A DNA stretch of 64,000 nt from Conus ventricosus (Eukaryota; Mollusca; Gastropoda; Neogastropoda; Conidae), in assembly GCA_018398815.1 (NCBI GenBank), contig CM031620.1:68703516-68767515 (forward strand). Reading direction: 5' to 3'. Below are positions 45,321-55,814 of the stretch, piece after piece. Below the pieces are notes generated by a model that saw only the letters and a list, made by a program, of their open reading frames with translations, ran no database searches and was not told the origin of the DNA. Each line of letters starts with the position of its first letter. Position 1 is the stretch's first letter. Made by a program: the position numbers and the translations under genes.

Positions 45321-45904
45321 CTACAAACCCGATACAGAGACCAAAAGGGGATATAACCCTGGTTGAGGGAAGTGTCCCTCTGACTGATTTCTCATGTGCT
45401 GACTACGGAGCTCGGCTAAGATAGTCAGCACCGTAAATTTCAGGAACCCTTGATATGGCGAAAAGTGAACGCATGGCTCTGCAGTTCCACTGCCTAACTC
45501 ATGAGTCGACGGACTGGACTGCCGGATCCGGTCCAGGCACTGGAGAGGATGATGATCGCTCTCCAGTACAAACTTCCGGCCGTGCTTCTTAGCTTTGGCG
45601 CGTGTGGTAACTCCCACACACGCCTGTACGGGCAGATCCGTAGACACGGACTGACTGCGTCCATCTGCGAAGGTGACGGTATTCCCCTATGATAAGGGAA
45701 ACAGAGGTCGCTCCACCGCGATGGCCCATACTTCGCCACAGAAGTAGGGGGTGGAGATAGAAACGAGTACTGAAGGCGGGTGGAGGTAAAACCACCCTCC
45801 AACCCGCACACATCGTAACTGGCGCCCCGCCGGGCTTAGGGGAAACTAATCCTTATCCACAAAGAGTGTTGATGCTCCCGAATCCCTGATGGTGTCGACC
45901 AAGG
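45321..45904 (-). pseudogene. Gypsy 2 protease joined to an RNase H remnant
   Basis: On the minus strand VDTIRDSGASTLFVD (about 45857-45900) is a retropepsin active-site segment with DSGA. A further protease C-terminal-like stretch ends IIGEYRHLRR (about 45675). An open frame from 45647 then reads VGVTTRAKAKK and passes directly, in frame, into HGRKFVLESDHHPL, an RNase H segment. The reverse transcriptase that should lie between is gone. A GADYLSR end-of-RNase-H motif is in another frame nearer 45400, and no integrase follows. Confidence 0.75.
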
Positions 45905-47594
45905 ATGAACCAACAACAGAAAGAAACACGGGCACTCCGTACCACCAGAAGCTTGGATGGACCCCACGTTAGCCGAAGCGCGAGGATGCTGGAAAGGACT
46001 AGCCCCATGACTACCGGCGGCCCTTTAGGGCAATCTTTCCTAATGTGGCCGGGGCGACCACAAAGAAAACAAAAACCGGGGTGCTGAAATCCCCGATGAA
46101 CTGCCTGCCTTGTTCACCTCGCTAGCGGTTGTCGGCGCCTTATTGCCACTAAATCCTGTGGAGGGCTTCCTCTCCGTATCTGGGCGATGCCCATAAGCCC
46201 TGCGAGCTTCAGCAAACACCTCAGCGGTATGAATCGCAGCCGCGAAATCCTGAGGTGCTGTCTCGCCTATCCGGATCCTCAACTCTGGGGACACAGTGTT
46301 GGTGAGCTTTTTCAATGAGGATCAGATCCTCCAGCTCCAACTTAGCAACTGACGCCAGTACCCTAGCGTTTTGCGCAGCCTATCACCAAACTGCACGAAG
46401 GTCTCGTCGTTATTCTTCTTCATGGACCTGAACTTCCTCCTGTACGTCTCTGGGGTAAGGTGGAAACGCTTACGCAGAGCCAACTGCATGTCTGCATAAG
46501 ACGCGCCTTCATTTAGAGTGAGCACACACTCTCTTGCAGTACCCGACAATCCAGAAAAAAGGTGCATGGCCTTTTGTTCCTCAGACAATTGGTATGAACT
46601 AGCTACTTGTCAAAATGCTCTAAGAACATATCTATGTCCTCACTGGGTCTGAACTCTGGAAGCTTTAACTTTGGGCCTCTAACTCTATCACCTGCCTGGT
46701 GATTAACCCCTGATTTACAGATGCGGGAGCCTGCGAAAGAAGTTGTTCCATCTCTTCCCTGCGTGGAGCCTCCTGTCTGGCAGCCTCCTTCTGTGCAGAG
46801 CTGCCTCTTCCCTACGCTGATCTAACTCTTCCCGACGGAGGGCCTCCTGTCTGGCAGCCTTTTCCCCTACGCTGAGCAGCCTCCTCTCTGCGCTCTTCCC
46901 TATGCAGAGCTTCCTGCCTGTCTAGCTCTTCCCTACGGAGGGCTTCCTGCCTGACAGCCTCCTCTCTGCGCTCTTCCCTACGCAGAGCTTCCTCCCTGTC
47001 TAGCTCTTCCCTACGGAGGGCTTCCTGCCTGACAGCCTCCTCTCTGCGCTCTTCCTACGCAGAGCTTCCTGCCTAGAAGCCTCTTCCTTACGTCGAGTTT
47101 CCTCTTCCGACGAAGGGCTTCCTGTCTGACAACCTCTTCCCTACGGAGGCCTCATCCTCCCGTCGCTGTCGCTCCAGAAACATCAGGACGGAGGTGATGC
47201 CCTGGGCGGGGTTCACCACTCCCGACACGGGAGGATGACCCGTCTGAACCCGTCCCTTGGGTCTCGACCTTACCATGAGGAAAGTCTCCCGGGGCATACT
47301 CCTTACGAGGGGAAGCATGGAGAAGAGAGGGCTTCGGTTTCTGTGACTCAACAGAAGCCCACAGTTGTTTCACTATACTCTGACGCTTCCGAGCGGAAGT
47401 GCCAGTCGGGGTCTCGACAGGAAGATCCCCTAGCGAAGAAGTAGTGAAAGTACCCACTGGACTATCGGCTACAGCACGGAATAAGTAGAAGTCACTGTAG
47501 TCGAAGTACTGGTACTAATAGTAGGGACTACATTTTGAATACCCTTCTTCTTCGACGCACGCGTCGCCATACCACCAGCACCGGACGTTGCCAT
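45905..47594 (-). pseudogene. Gypsy 2 gag polyprotein, frame-broken but nearly full
   Basis: Start ATG at 47594 (MATSGAGGMATRASKKKG). Then a Ser/Thr-rich region, a charged coiled-coil made of tandem EALRREE-type repeats (46740-47155), and the capsid-like part with MHLFSGLSGTAREC, YRRKFRSMKK and TFVQFGDRLRKTLGYW (46322-46588). Next come RIGETAPQDFAAAIHTAEVF (about 46210-46270) and an intact CCHC knuckle CFLCGRPGHIRKDC (about 46035-46075). Several single-base frame changes divide it; given the clean motifs, some may be consensus errors. Confidence 0.8.
46740..47155 (-). repeat. Gag coiled-coil coding repeat, about 75-78 bp unit
   Basis: Units contain CTACGGAGGGCTTCCTGCCT and AGCTCTTCCCTACG on the plus strand and encode Glu/Arg-rich heptad-like sequence on the minus strand. 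Confidence 0.8.
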
Positions 47595-48275
47595 GACAAC
47601 AATATCCTCGGTTTCAAATACGGGGGAAAGACGATTCCACTTGAAAAACAAATATTTTAGGGGTGTGTGTATATGTGTGTATGTGTGTGTGTGCGTGTGT
47701 GCGGACAAGTTCCGGCTGCTCCCATTTCTGGCAACACCGCGCTCCACAGCATGAGCAACAGTGCGGTGGGGCTCCCGAAAAAAAAAAAAAAAAAAAAAAA
47801 CTATGTCCGGCTGCCCCCACTCTGGAAAACACCGCGCTCCACAGCACGAGCAACAGTGCGGTGGGGCGGGCCCGGAAAAAAAACAAACAAACTGGCAGAC
47901 GGAATCCGGAGAGAGGAAAAAAGAGACACTAACGTCCGATACAACCCCCTGTACTCAACCCGGTAAAAAAAAAAAAATTGGCTAACTACAAAACAGGAAT
48001 GGCAGACTGAGCGGCAACAGAAAGGCAAGACTTACGGTCGTACCTGCGTAAGGCACCCGGCGGAAGGAGGGGGTCTGGTCCGGTCGACTCCCCCTAGACT
48101 CACCTCGACTCCCAAGTCACACCGACGTTCCTTCAGGCCACCCAGAGACTCCCTTCACACTAGAGTCACCAGCCAACCACCCACGAACAACACGACAAAC
48201 TGACTAAACATATACAAAACAGACAAAACTGAACAGGTACTCCGCGAAAGAGAGAGACAGTCAGAGCCTTCACAT
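47595..48275. other. Gypsy 2 leader between PBS and gag
   Basis: About 680 bases with a GT tract (47663-47703), two diverged copies of a segment GCAACACCGCGCTCCACAGC/GAAAACACCGCGCTCCACAGC-type (47730 and 47824), and an A run of 22 at 47779-47800. No gene. The leader may include packaging signals, which I cannot identify. Confidence 0.5.
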
Positions 48276-48291
48276 CCCGGACGAGCCCCCA
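48274..48291 (-). other. Gypsy 2 primer binding site, tRNA-Pro type
   Basis: Minus strand reads TGGGGGCTCGTCCGGGAT four bases after the 5' LTR end. This 18-mer is the well-known tRNA-Pro primer-binding sequence used by gammaretroviruses, here in a Gypsy-type element. All 18 bases are intact. Confidence 0.9.
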
Positions 48292-48295
48292 CAAT

Positions 48296-50618
48296 TGTCA
48301 CGACCGACCCCTGGAGGCTGCCTGACAGGATCGGTCTAGGTGGGAGTGAAGGGAGTGACTGACCTCACACGCCCCGCAAGAGACCACACAATAAAGATTC
48401 GATACAACACCCCATTTATTCACACCAACATACACAGTCATAAATAAGCTTTCCCAACACACACAACATGCACAATCAAAATTTCAAGCATTCCAACACA
48501 CACAACATGCACAATTATAAATAAACATTTCACCATACGACGTACACAATCACAATCACAGCATTTCAAACACATGTGACATATACACAATTATAAATAA
48601 ACATTTCCAGCATCCATCCCTTCCCACACCATGGAGTGCCTCCACACCCCTGCCTCTCCAAAGTCTACTGGAGCACCCTGTCGCACTAGGTGCTCCAAAC
48701 CGGGTCGGTTCTTGAAAAGAGTCGTTCAAGGCCGACACCCTTGACACGCACAAGCAGACAGTGAAAGAGCGCGTCTGGGGGGGGGGGGGGGGGGGGGAAC
48801 GTGGCGTTGTTACTGGAGGTCCTGGACGGGGATCAGGGCCGGCCAGTCAAAACCACGGGCTTTTCTACCAGAACGTGGTCCCGACCAGTTGCGTGATCCC
48901 AACCAGCGCGCGGTACCAACCAGAGCGTGGCCCCAACCAGCGCGTGGCACCAACCAGTCCGCGGTCCCGACCAGAGCGTGGCCCCAGCCAGCGCGTGGCA
49001 CCAACCGGGTCTGCGGTCCCAACCAGAGCGTGGCCCCAACCAGCGCGTGGCACCAACCAGTCGCGGTCCCGACCAGAGCGTGGCCCAGCCAGCGCGTGGC
49101 ACCAACCAGTCTGCGGTCCCAACCAGAGCGTGGCCCCAACCAGAGCGTGGCCCCAACCAGCGCGTGGCCACCAACCAGTCCAGGCTCCGGGTGAAGCCCC
49201 GGGAGGGGGGGAAAGGTAGCTGGGAGGAGAGAAGAAAGGGAGGGAGGAAGGGCACTGGAACCCCGCCGTCAGTACAATCTGACCCATGCTGTTAAATCCT
49301 AACAGCACTCGCATGATGGGCGAGGGGAGGTCTACTAAATACACCACAACACCAGCTCAACACAGACCTGAGCATAACACAGTAAACCAATCAAATCAGG
49401 AATGTTCGTTAAAGTCTTCTCACACGAAGCAGGTAAAAGACTGCATTAAATCAACAGGCTATAAAACCAATATGAATTATCTTCACCCTTCTCTCACTCA
49501 CGTTTAACAATTTCCTTTCTTAGGAAAGAAACCAACACAGCGACCATCGCTTTATAACTGCCACCACATTTGCAAATAATAATTCAATGGCATAATTGTC
49601 ACATTTTATAGCCACATTTCAAAATAACACAAATCTCCCAAACCACGCATCCGAACGACAAATCATGCGTACGCACGCTCGCAACATAAAACTCGTTCTC
49701 CTTGCACACACAAACAGACGGTGGCCGAAGGATAAGAGTCGGTGAAAGTGACAGGGGCGGACGAGCGAGACCAAGCAAGTACCAACCCTGAATCACCAGG
49801 TTCTCTCCCATCCCCACCGACTACCGCATCACGAGATGCATAAACAGGAGAAAGAATTTTGGATATAATTTAGGATGGCCCGGTTAAAGACTGAATTAAC
49901 CAGAAAAAAAAGGTCTCAAACAATATTTCTTTTACAATTTTGAAAACAAAAGAAAATTGCGCAAAGAGAAGAATAAGCCGGCTAACAACAACAAACCAAA
50001 ACAAACCCAAACCACGAAATGATGCTTACCAGCTACCCGTGGGTGACCCCGAAGAGGCGGGTCAAACGACCTCTCTCTGCCCTCTGTCCAGTCGAGAGGG
50101 ACAGAGGCACAGATGCGGAAAAAGAAGAAGTGATGTCCCTCTCTACAGGCCGACTGTTAGGAATTGAAGATACCGACTGTACCTTCGACGATACGGTGAA
50201 GAACAAGACCGGAGCAGGCGCTCCCAGAGACATCTTCCGCTCGAGTGAAGAGCTAACCTCCCTCAGCGATGGCGGCCAACATGCCACGCTACGTCACAGA
50301 GTGAGCATACTTCAAACTAAAAGAAATGAAGCACGTGCGACAGGTTAAAAAGACAGGCGAGAGGCCGATAGACAGCAAGTTCGAGAGAAAGGTACCAGCC
50401 ACCCGTGAACCTGCAGGATGAATAGCACGGGCAGTGGAATTAGAGAGAGAGAGAGAGAGAAAGCAAACCAAACGTGAGCTGAACTACACCAAGGTGCAAC
50501 CGCACCACAAGCCACACTAAGGGACGGACACGTGACAACAACAACGATAATAAACAATGAATAATTCCGCCACCCCAGTTGGGTCAAACGTCGTAGGCCT
50601 CGTGACAAACTCGTGACA
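48296..50618 (-). repeat. Gypsy 2 LTR, element 5' end
   Basis: Same sequence as 42746-45046 with small indels and a few substitutions. A 21-G run lies at 48777-48797, and the internal minisatellite at about 48890-49180. Confidence 0.92.
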
Positions 50619-51865
50619 CTTGATGATGATGCTCCCTTTGGACTGTAAGTGCAGTGTCTGTTGGGTTACGTCATGAAGACTTGATGATGATTGCTCCCCT
50701 TGGACTGTAAGTGCAGTGTCTGTTGGGTTACGTCATGAAGACTTGATGATGATTGCTCCCCTTGGACTGTAAGTGTAAGTGTCTGTTGGGTTACGTCATG
50801 AAGACTTGATGATGATTGCTCCCCTTGGACTGTAAGTGTAGTGTCTGTTGGGTTACGTCATGAAGACTTGATGATGATTGCTCCCCTTGGACTGTAAGTG
50901 CAGTGTCTGTTGGGTTACGTCATGAAGACTTGATGATGATTGCTCCCCTTGGACTGTAAGTGCAGTGTCTGTTGGGTTACGTCATGAAGACTTGATGATG
51001 ATTGCTCCCCTTGGACTGTAAGTGTAGTGTCTGTTGGGTTACGTCATGAAGACTTTATGATGATTGCTCCCCTTGGACTGTAAGTGCAGTGTCTGTTGGG
51101 TTACGTCATGAAGACTTGATGATGATTGCTCCCCTTGGACTGTAAGTGCAGTGTCTGTTGGGTTACGTCTGAAGACTTGATGATGATTGCTCCCCTTGGA
51201 CTGTAAGTGCAGTCTGTTGGGTTACGTCATGAAGACTTGATGATGATTGTCCCTTGGACTGTAAGTGCAGTGTCTGTTGGGTTACGTCATGAAGACTTGA
51301 TGATGATTGCTCCCCTTGGACTGTAAGTGCAGTGTCTGTTGGGTTACGTCATGAAGACTTGATGATGATTGCTCCCCCTTGGACTGTAAGTGCAGTGTCT
51401 GTTGGTTACGTCATGAAGACTTGATGATGATTGCTCCCCTTGGACTGTAAGTGTAGTGTCTGTTGGGTTACGTCATGAAGACTTGATGATGATTGCTTCC
51501 CTTGGACTGTAAGTGTAGTGTCTGTTGGGTTTACGTCATGAAGACTTGATGATGATTGCTTCCCTTGGACTGTAAGTGTAGTGTCTGTTGGGTTACGTCA
51601 TGAAGACTTGATGATGATTGCTCCCCCTTGGACTGTAAGTGTAATGTCTGTTGGGTTACGTCATGAAGACTTGATGATGATTGCTCCCCTTGGACTGTAA
51701 GTGCAGTGTCTGTTGGTTACGTCATGAAGACTTGATGATGATTGCTCCCTTGGACTGTAAGTGTAGTGTCTGTTGGGTTACATCATGAAGACTTGATGAT
51801 GATCGCTCCCCTTGGACTGTAAGTGCAGTGTCTGTTGGGTTACATCATGAAGATCTGATCATGAC
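50619..51865. repeat. 62-bp satellite, right segment
   Basis: About 20 further units of the array at 42215-42745, starting with the duplicated CTTGA and ending in a variant with GATCATGACTGCTTGCC. The array lies wholly in intron 2. Confidence 0.95.
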
Positions 51866-52107
51866 TGCTTGCCTTGGACGGCTAATTCTTGGGTTGAGAC
51901 TGGCAGACTTCATTGAGGATGTCTTTGGGGGAGCGGGAATGAGTGAAGTGGAATAATGACACTGAGGGGCCATAGAAGATGAGACAGAAACAACAAACAA
52001 ATGAGGACAGCACTGTAAAAAGCCAACACAGCTTCTTTGATGGGGAAAGGGCCAGTGTAGCTAGCTTACTGAGACACAGAGGAGAGTTGTCTGGCTGTGT
52101 GTTCCAG
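51866..52107. other. Unique end of TBC1D5 intron 2
   Basis: No repeat recognised. Ends with acceptor GTGTGTTCCAG at 52097-52107. Confidence 0.6.
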
Positions 52108-52215
52108 TGTGGAGTGGGAGCGCCATTTTCAACGACCTCATTACCTGCGTGGCTGAGACAGCAGGCCATTAGTGGGGAACTGAGACCATGTCGCTTCCGC
52201 AGTATCTGCTGGAGG
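52108..52215 (+). CDS. TBC1D5: TBC1D5 exon 3, one base short
   Basis: The first T completes a Ser codon from exon 2. The frame then reads VEWERHFQRPHYL, switches by one base near 52144, and continues WLRQQAISGELRPCRFRSIC and WR to AGG|gtgaga. Both halves align with vertebrate TBC1D5 (EWEELF... and RSSRFRSICWK, the first helices of the TBC domain). Exon 2 ends in phase 2 and exon 4 starts in phase 0, so this exon must be 1 mod 3; its 108 bases are 0 mod 3. A single missing base explains both facts. It is either a consensus error or a genuine frameshift allele. Confidence 0.9.
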
Positions 52216-52249
52216 GTGAGAGAGGGAAGAAAAAAGAGAGAGAGGGCCC

Positions 52250-52342
52250 CTAGAGAGAGAGAGTGTGTGTATGTGTGTGGTATGTGTGTGTGTTGTGTGT
52301 GTGTGTGTGTGTGTGTGTGTTTTGTGTGTGTGTGTTTGTTTG

Positions 52343-52373
<31 letters not shown>

Positions 52374-52375
52374 CC
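52250..52375. repeat. (GA)n-(GT)n microsatellite after exon 3
   Basis: GAGAGA at 52252-52263, then GT with TTTG interruptions to about 52374, starting about 35 bases from the donor. Confidence 0.9.
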
Positions 52376-52429
52376 TGACAGTTTTCCCTTAGGAAGTGTG
52401 ACCGCAAAGTTTTGCATTTTCTTATACTT

Positions 52430-54115
52430 ATTCATGTTGACAGCTACTTCAGGAGGTGTGATAGAAAATGATCATTATTTTTGACAGTTATTGATGTTTT
52501 GTAACTGTTTTTTTCCCCCCTCACACTTGTTTCTGTAGGACTGACAGAAAGACTGTTTTTGTGTTTTGAGCGTGCATTTTTTTTAAATTTATTTTTTTAA
52601 CAATATTTCTGTATGATGGTAACATTTTTTGCAAGGCTGTGTGTGTGTGTGTGTGCGTGTGTGTGTTGCAATTATTTCTGTAGGGGTGATAGCAAATTTT
52701 GTATGTTTTGAAAATTATTTCTGTAGGTTTTACAGCAGAATGTTTTTTTAAAATGTCATTTCTGTTTCCATAATTACAAAATTGTGTTTTATGAGTTATT
52801 TCTGTAGTATCATAGCAAAACTGTATTTTTTTAATTAAACATTTATACCTGTTGGCATGATAACAACATTGTATGTATTTTTTAACAGTTATTTCTGCAG
52901 GTGCGATAAAACTTTTTTTTTAACAATTCGTTCTGTAGCTGTGGTAACAAAATGTTTTGGTTGACGGTCATTTCTGTTGTGATAGCAAAACCACATTTTT
53001 TGACAGTTACTTCTGTATTTTGGTAACAAAGAAGCCATTTTGACAGTTGTTTCTGTAAGTGTGATATCAAAACTTTTTTTTATGGTCATTTCTATTATAT
53101 GATATCAAAACTACATATTTTGTTGATAGTTATTTCTGTAGGTGTGCTAGCAAAGCTGTTTTTAGACAGTTGTTTTTGTAAATTTGGCAAAACTGTTGTT
53201 TGACAGTTATTTATTTATTTATTTTTTTTTATAAACATTTCTTTAATGAACAGATGTGTACATAAACAACTTATTGAACTGAAGCAACAACAAGCAAATG
53301 CTTATAATGTGCTCAGTGACGGAAAATTTAACAACAAAAAACACATCGGCGGATTGCATAATCAACATTGACAACGTTTGACAGTTATTTCTGTAGATGT
53401 GATTACAAAAGTGTTTATTTTTGCAGTGATTTTTGTATGTGTAGTAAAAAAAAAAAGTTTTTTGATAGTTATTTCTGTAGGTGTGATAACAAAACTGTAT
53501 GCTTTTGTCTGTTATTTCTATAGGCGTGATAACAAAACTGTATGTTTTTGACAGTTACTTCTGTAGATGTGATAACAAAATAGTGTTTTCAACAGTTCTT
53601 TCAGTATGTGTGATAACAAAACCATGTTTTTGACAGTTATTTCTGAAAGTGTGATAACAAAACTGTATGCTTTTGACAATTAATTCTGTATATATGATAA
53701 GAAAACTGGGTTTTTAACAGTCACTTCAGTAGGAGTGACAAGAAAACTGATTTTGACAGCTTTTCTGTAGGTGCGATCACAATTTTTTGTTGTTGTTGAC
53801 AAATAATACTGTAGGTGTGATGACAATTTTTTTGGACAGTTAATTCTGTTGGTGTGATAACAAAACTTTGGTTTGGCAGTTAATTCTGTAGATGTGGTAA
53901 CAAAACTATGTTTTTGACAGTTATTTCTTTAGATGTGATTAAAACAGCTGATTTAACTTTGACAGTTATTTCTGCAGATGTGATAACAAAAGTGTGTTTT
54001 TGACAGTTATTTATGTAGGTGTGATAACAAAACTGTGTTTATGACAGTTATTTATGTAGGTGTGATAACAAAACTCTGCTTATGACAGTTATTTATGTAG
54101 GTGTGACTGCCGTAT
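52430..54115. repeat. About 39-bp minisatellite filling intron 3
   Basis: Diverged units with TTTTTGACAGTTATTTCTGT and AGGTGTGATAACAAAACTG, 30-45 bp long, about 40 copies. One separate insertion at about 53210-53378 interrupts it. Confidence 0.85.
53210..53378. other. Insertion inside the intron 3 minisatellite
   Basis: Starts with ATTTATTTATTT and T-rich sequence, then unrelated sequence with GAACTGAAGCAACAACAAGC and AACACATCGGCGGATTG. TTTGACAGTTATTT occurs on both sides, but it is also the host repeat core. Possibly a small non-autonomous element or LINE 3' end; family unknown. Confidence 0.5.
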
Positions 54116-54161
54116 TTTACAATGGTGGATATGTGATAATGAATAGTTGTGTTTTTAACAG

Positions 54162-54251
54162 CTGTTTTTGGAGGTACTGCCCGAAGACATGTCCGCCTGG
54201 TCGGACAAAGCTCATCAAGATCGGATGAAGTATGAAACACTCAAGTGCAAG
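54162..54251 (+). CDS. TBC1D5: TBC1D5 exon 4
   Basis: Acceptor TTTTTAACAG|CTG and donor AAG|gtcagt. The 90 bases encode 30 residues starting LFLEVLPEDMSAWSDKAHQD and ending with KYETLKCK, phase 0 on both sides. LFLEVLPED-x-S-x-W matches the LFLCVLPQD-x-S-x-W stretch that follows RSICW in vertebrate TBC1D5. The sequence after Trp is less conserved. Confidence 0.93.
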
Positions 54252-54700
54252 GTCAGTATTCATTGTCTTTTGATTCCAGATTATTTTGAGTGAAAGTTCT
54301 TGTAACTACCTGATCAGTTTACTCCCTTGCCAGACAAATAGGGGATATTATAAGTTTTTGTGTAATTGTCCTGCCTTCCTCCAAAAAAATCCACCCCAAA
54401 ACAAAACAGATCTGGCTCTCAGAATTCTGTCAAAATTTGTATACAGATTTTGTAATGGAAAATTGGTGTAAAGAGTTTCAAATGGATGTAGTTTGATGTG
54501 ATTTTATTAGTTTGTATGTGTCTGATGTTTGTGGCTGACTGCTGTCGACGCTCGCCCGCACTGTGAAGACTTGGCACATTCATGGCGGCTCACCACACCA
54601 GCCTTTCCTAAGTCACTCTCATATTCACTATCATCCAAGTCTGGGTTAACTTGAGTCATATTCATGTTACGTCCGCTGATATCTGAGTCGTTGTCATCAA
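54252..54700. other. Unique start of intron 4
   Basis: No gene called. The minus-strand frame from the neighbouring array runs through 54507-54700 and encodes an acidic segment (DDNDSDISGRN, DLDDSEYESDLGKAG) that is not repetitive; its meaning is unknown. Confidence 0.5.
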
Positions 54701-55585
54701 AATGACACACCTGGATCACTAGACTGTCCCTAGGCATGCTGACCACACTGTTCCTGTCACTCATTAGACACACCTGGATCACCAGACTGTCCATAGGCAT
54801 GCTGACCACACTGTTCCTGTCACTCATTAGACACACCTGGATCACTAGACTGTCCCTAGGCATGCTGACCACACTGTTCCTGTCACTCATTAGACACACC
54901 TGGATCACTAGACTGTCCCTAGGCATGCTGACCACACTGTTCCTGTCGCTCATTAGACACACCTGGATCACCAGACTGTCCCTAGGCATGCTGACCACAC
55001 TGTTCCTGTCACTCATTAGACACACCTGGATCACTAGACTGTCCCTAGGCATGCTGACCGCACTGTTCCTGTCACTCATTAGACACACCTGGATCACTAG
55101 ACTGTCCCTAGGCATGCTGACCGCACTGTTCCTGTCACTCATTAGACACACCTGGATCACCAGACTGTCCCTAGGCATGCTGACCACACTGTTCCTGTCA
55201 CTCATTAGACACACCTGGATCACTAGACTGTCCCTAGGCATGCTGACCACACTGTTCCTGTCACTCATTAGACACACCTGGATCACTAGACTGTCCCTAG
55301 GCATGCTGACCACACTGTTCCTGTCACTCATTAGACACACCTGGATCACCAGACTGTCCCTAGGCATGCTGACCTCACTGTTCCTGTCACTCATTAGACA
55401 CACCTGGATCACCAGACTGTCCATAGGCATGCTGACCACACTGTTCCTGTCACTCATTAGACACACCTGGATCACTAGACTGTCCATAGGCATGCTGACC
55501 TCACTGTTCCTGTCACTCATTAGACACACCTGGATCACCAGACTGTCCATAGGCATGCTGACCACACTGTTCCTGTCACTCATTG
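54701..55585. repeat. 63-bp minisatellite, 14 units
   Basis: Units with CATGCTGACCACACTGTTCC, TGTCACTCATTAGACACACC and TGGATCACTAGACTGTCC. The length is a multiple of three with no indels, so both strands carry long frames (291 and 372 codons) of 21-residue repeats. Intronic in TBC1D5. Confidence 0.95.
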
Positions 55586-55814
55586 TTGCAAGTCTCATAC
55601 TGTGTGAATGAAAAACCAACAACACTAATACATTATGAAGCTGGTTGCTGCAGGAAGAAGGGCTTCCCTGGTTGAAATGCCATGTTCTAACACTCCACTC
55701 TTCCTGAGTAACAACTATGACTGCAGAAAGAAGACTGACCTCTTCACATGTTTGCCAAATATTAAATTAAGTTGAGAGAGTGAGAGTAGGGAAGATAAGT
55801 TTATTTCGCTCAGG
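55586..55814. other. Unique intron 4 sequence
   Basis: No gene or repeat recognised. Confidence 0.5.

Larger units (their letters stand above)
42746..50618 (-). mobile_element. Ty3/Gypsy LTR retrotransposon 2, complete ends but pol-deleted
   Basis: LTRs of 2301 and 2323 bp with TGTCACGA...TCGTGACA ends flank a 3249-bp interior. A 5-bp duplication CTTGA brackets it. Coding homology is on the minus strand: gag, protease, then RNase H remnant. RT palm and integrase are absent. PBS and polypurine tract are present, so the RNA could in principle be packaged and copied by proteins from another element. The structure resembles gag-retaining non-autonomous LTR elements. Confidence 0.92.

Noticed and set aside
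42215..51865. 62-bp direct repeats as a CRISPR array
   Set aside because: Units are contiguous with no unique spacers, there are no cas genes, and the setting is a eukaryotic intron.
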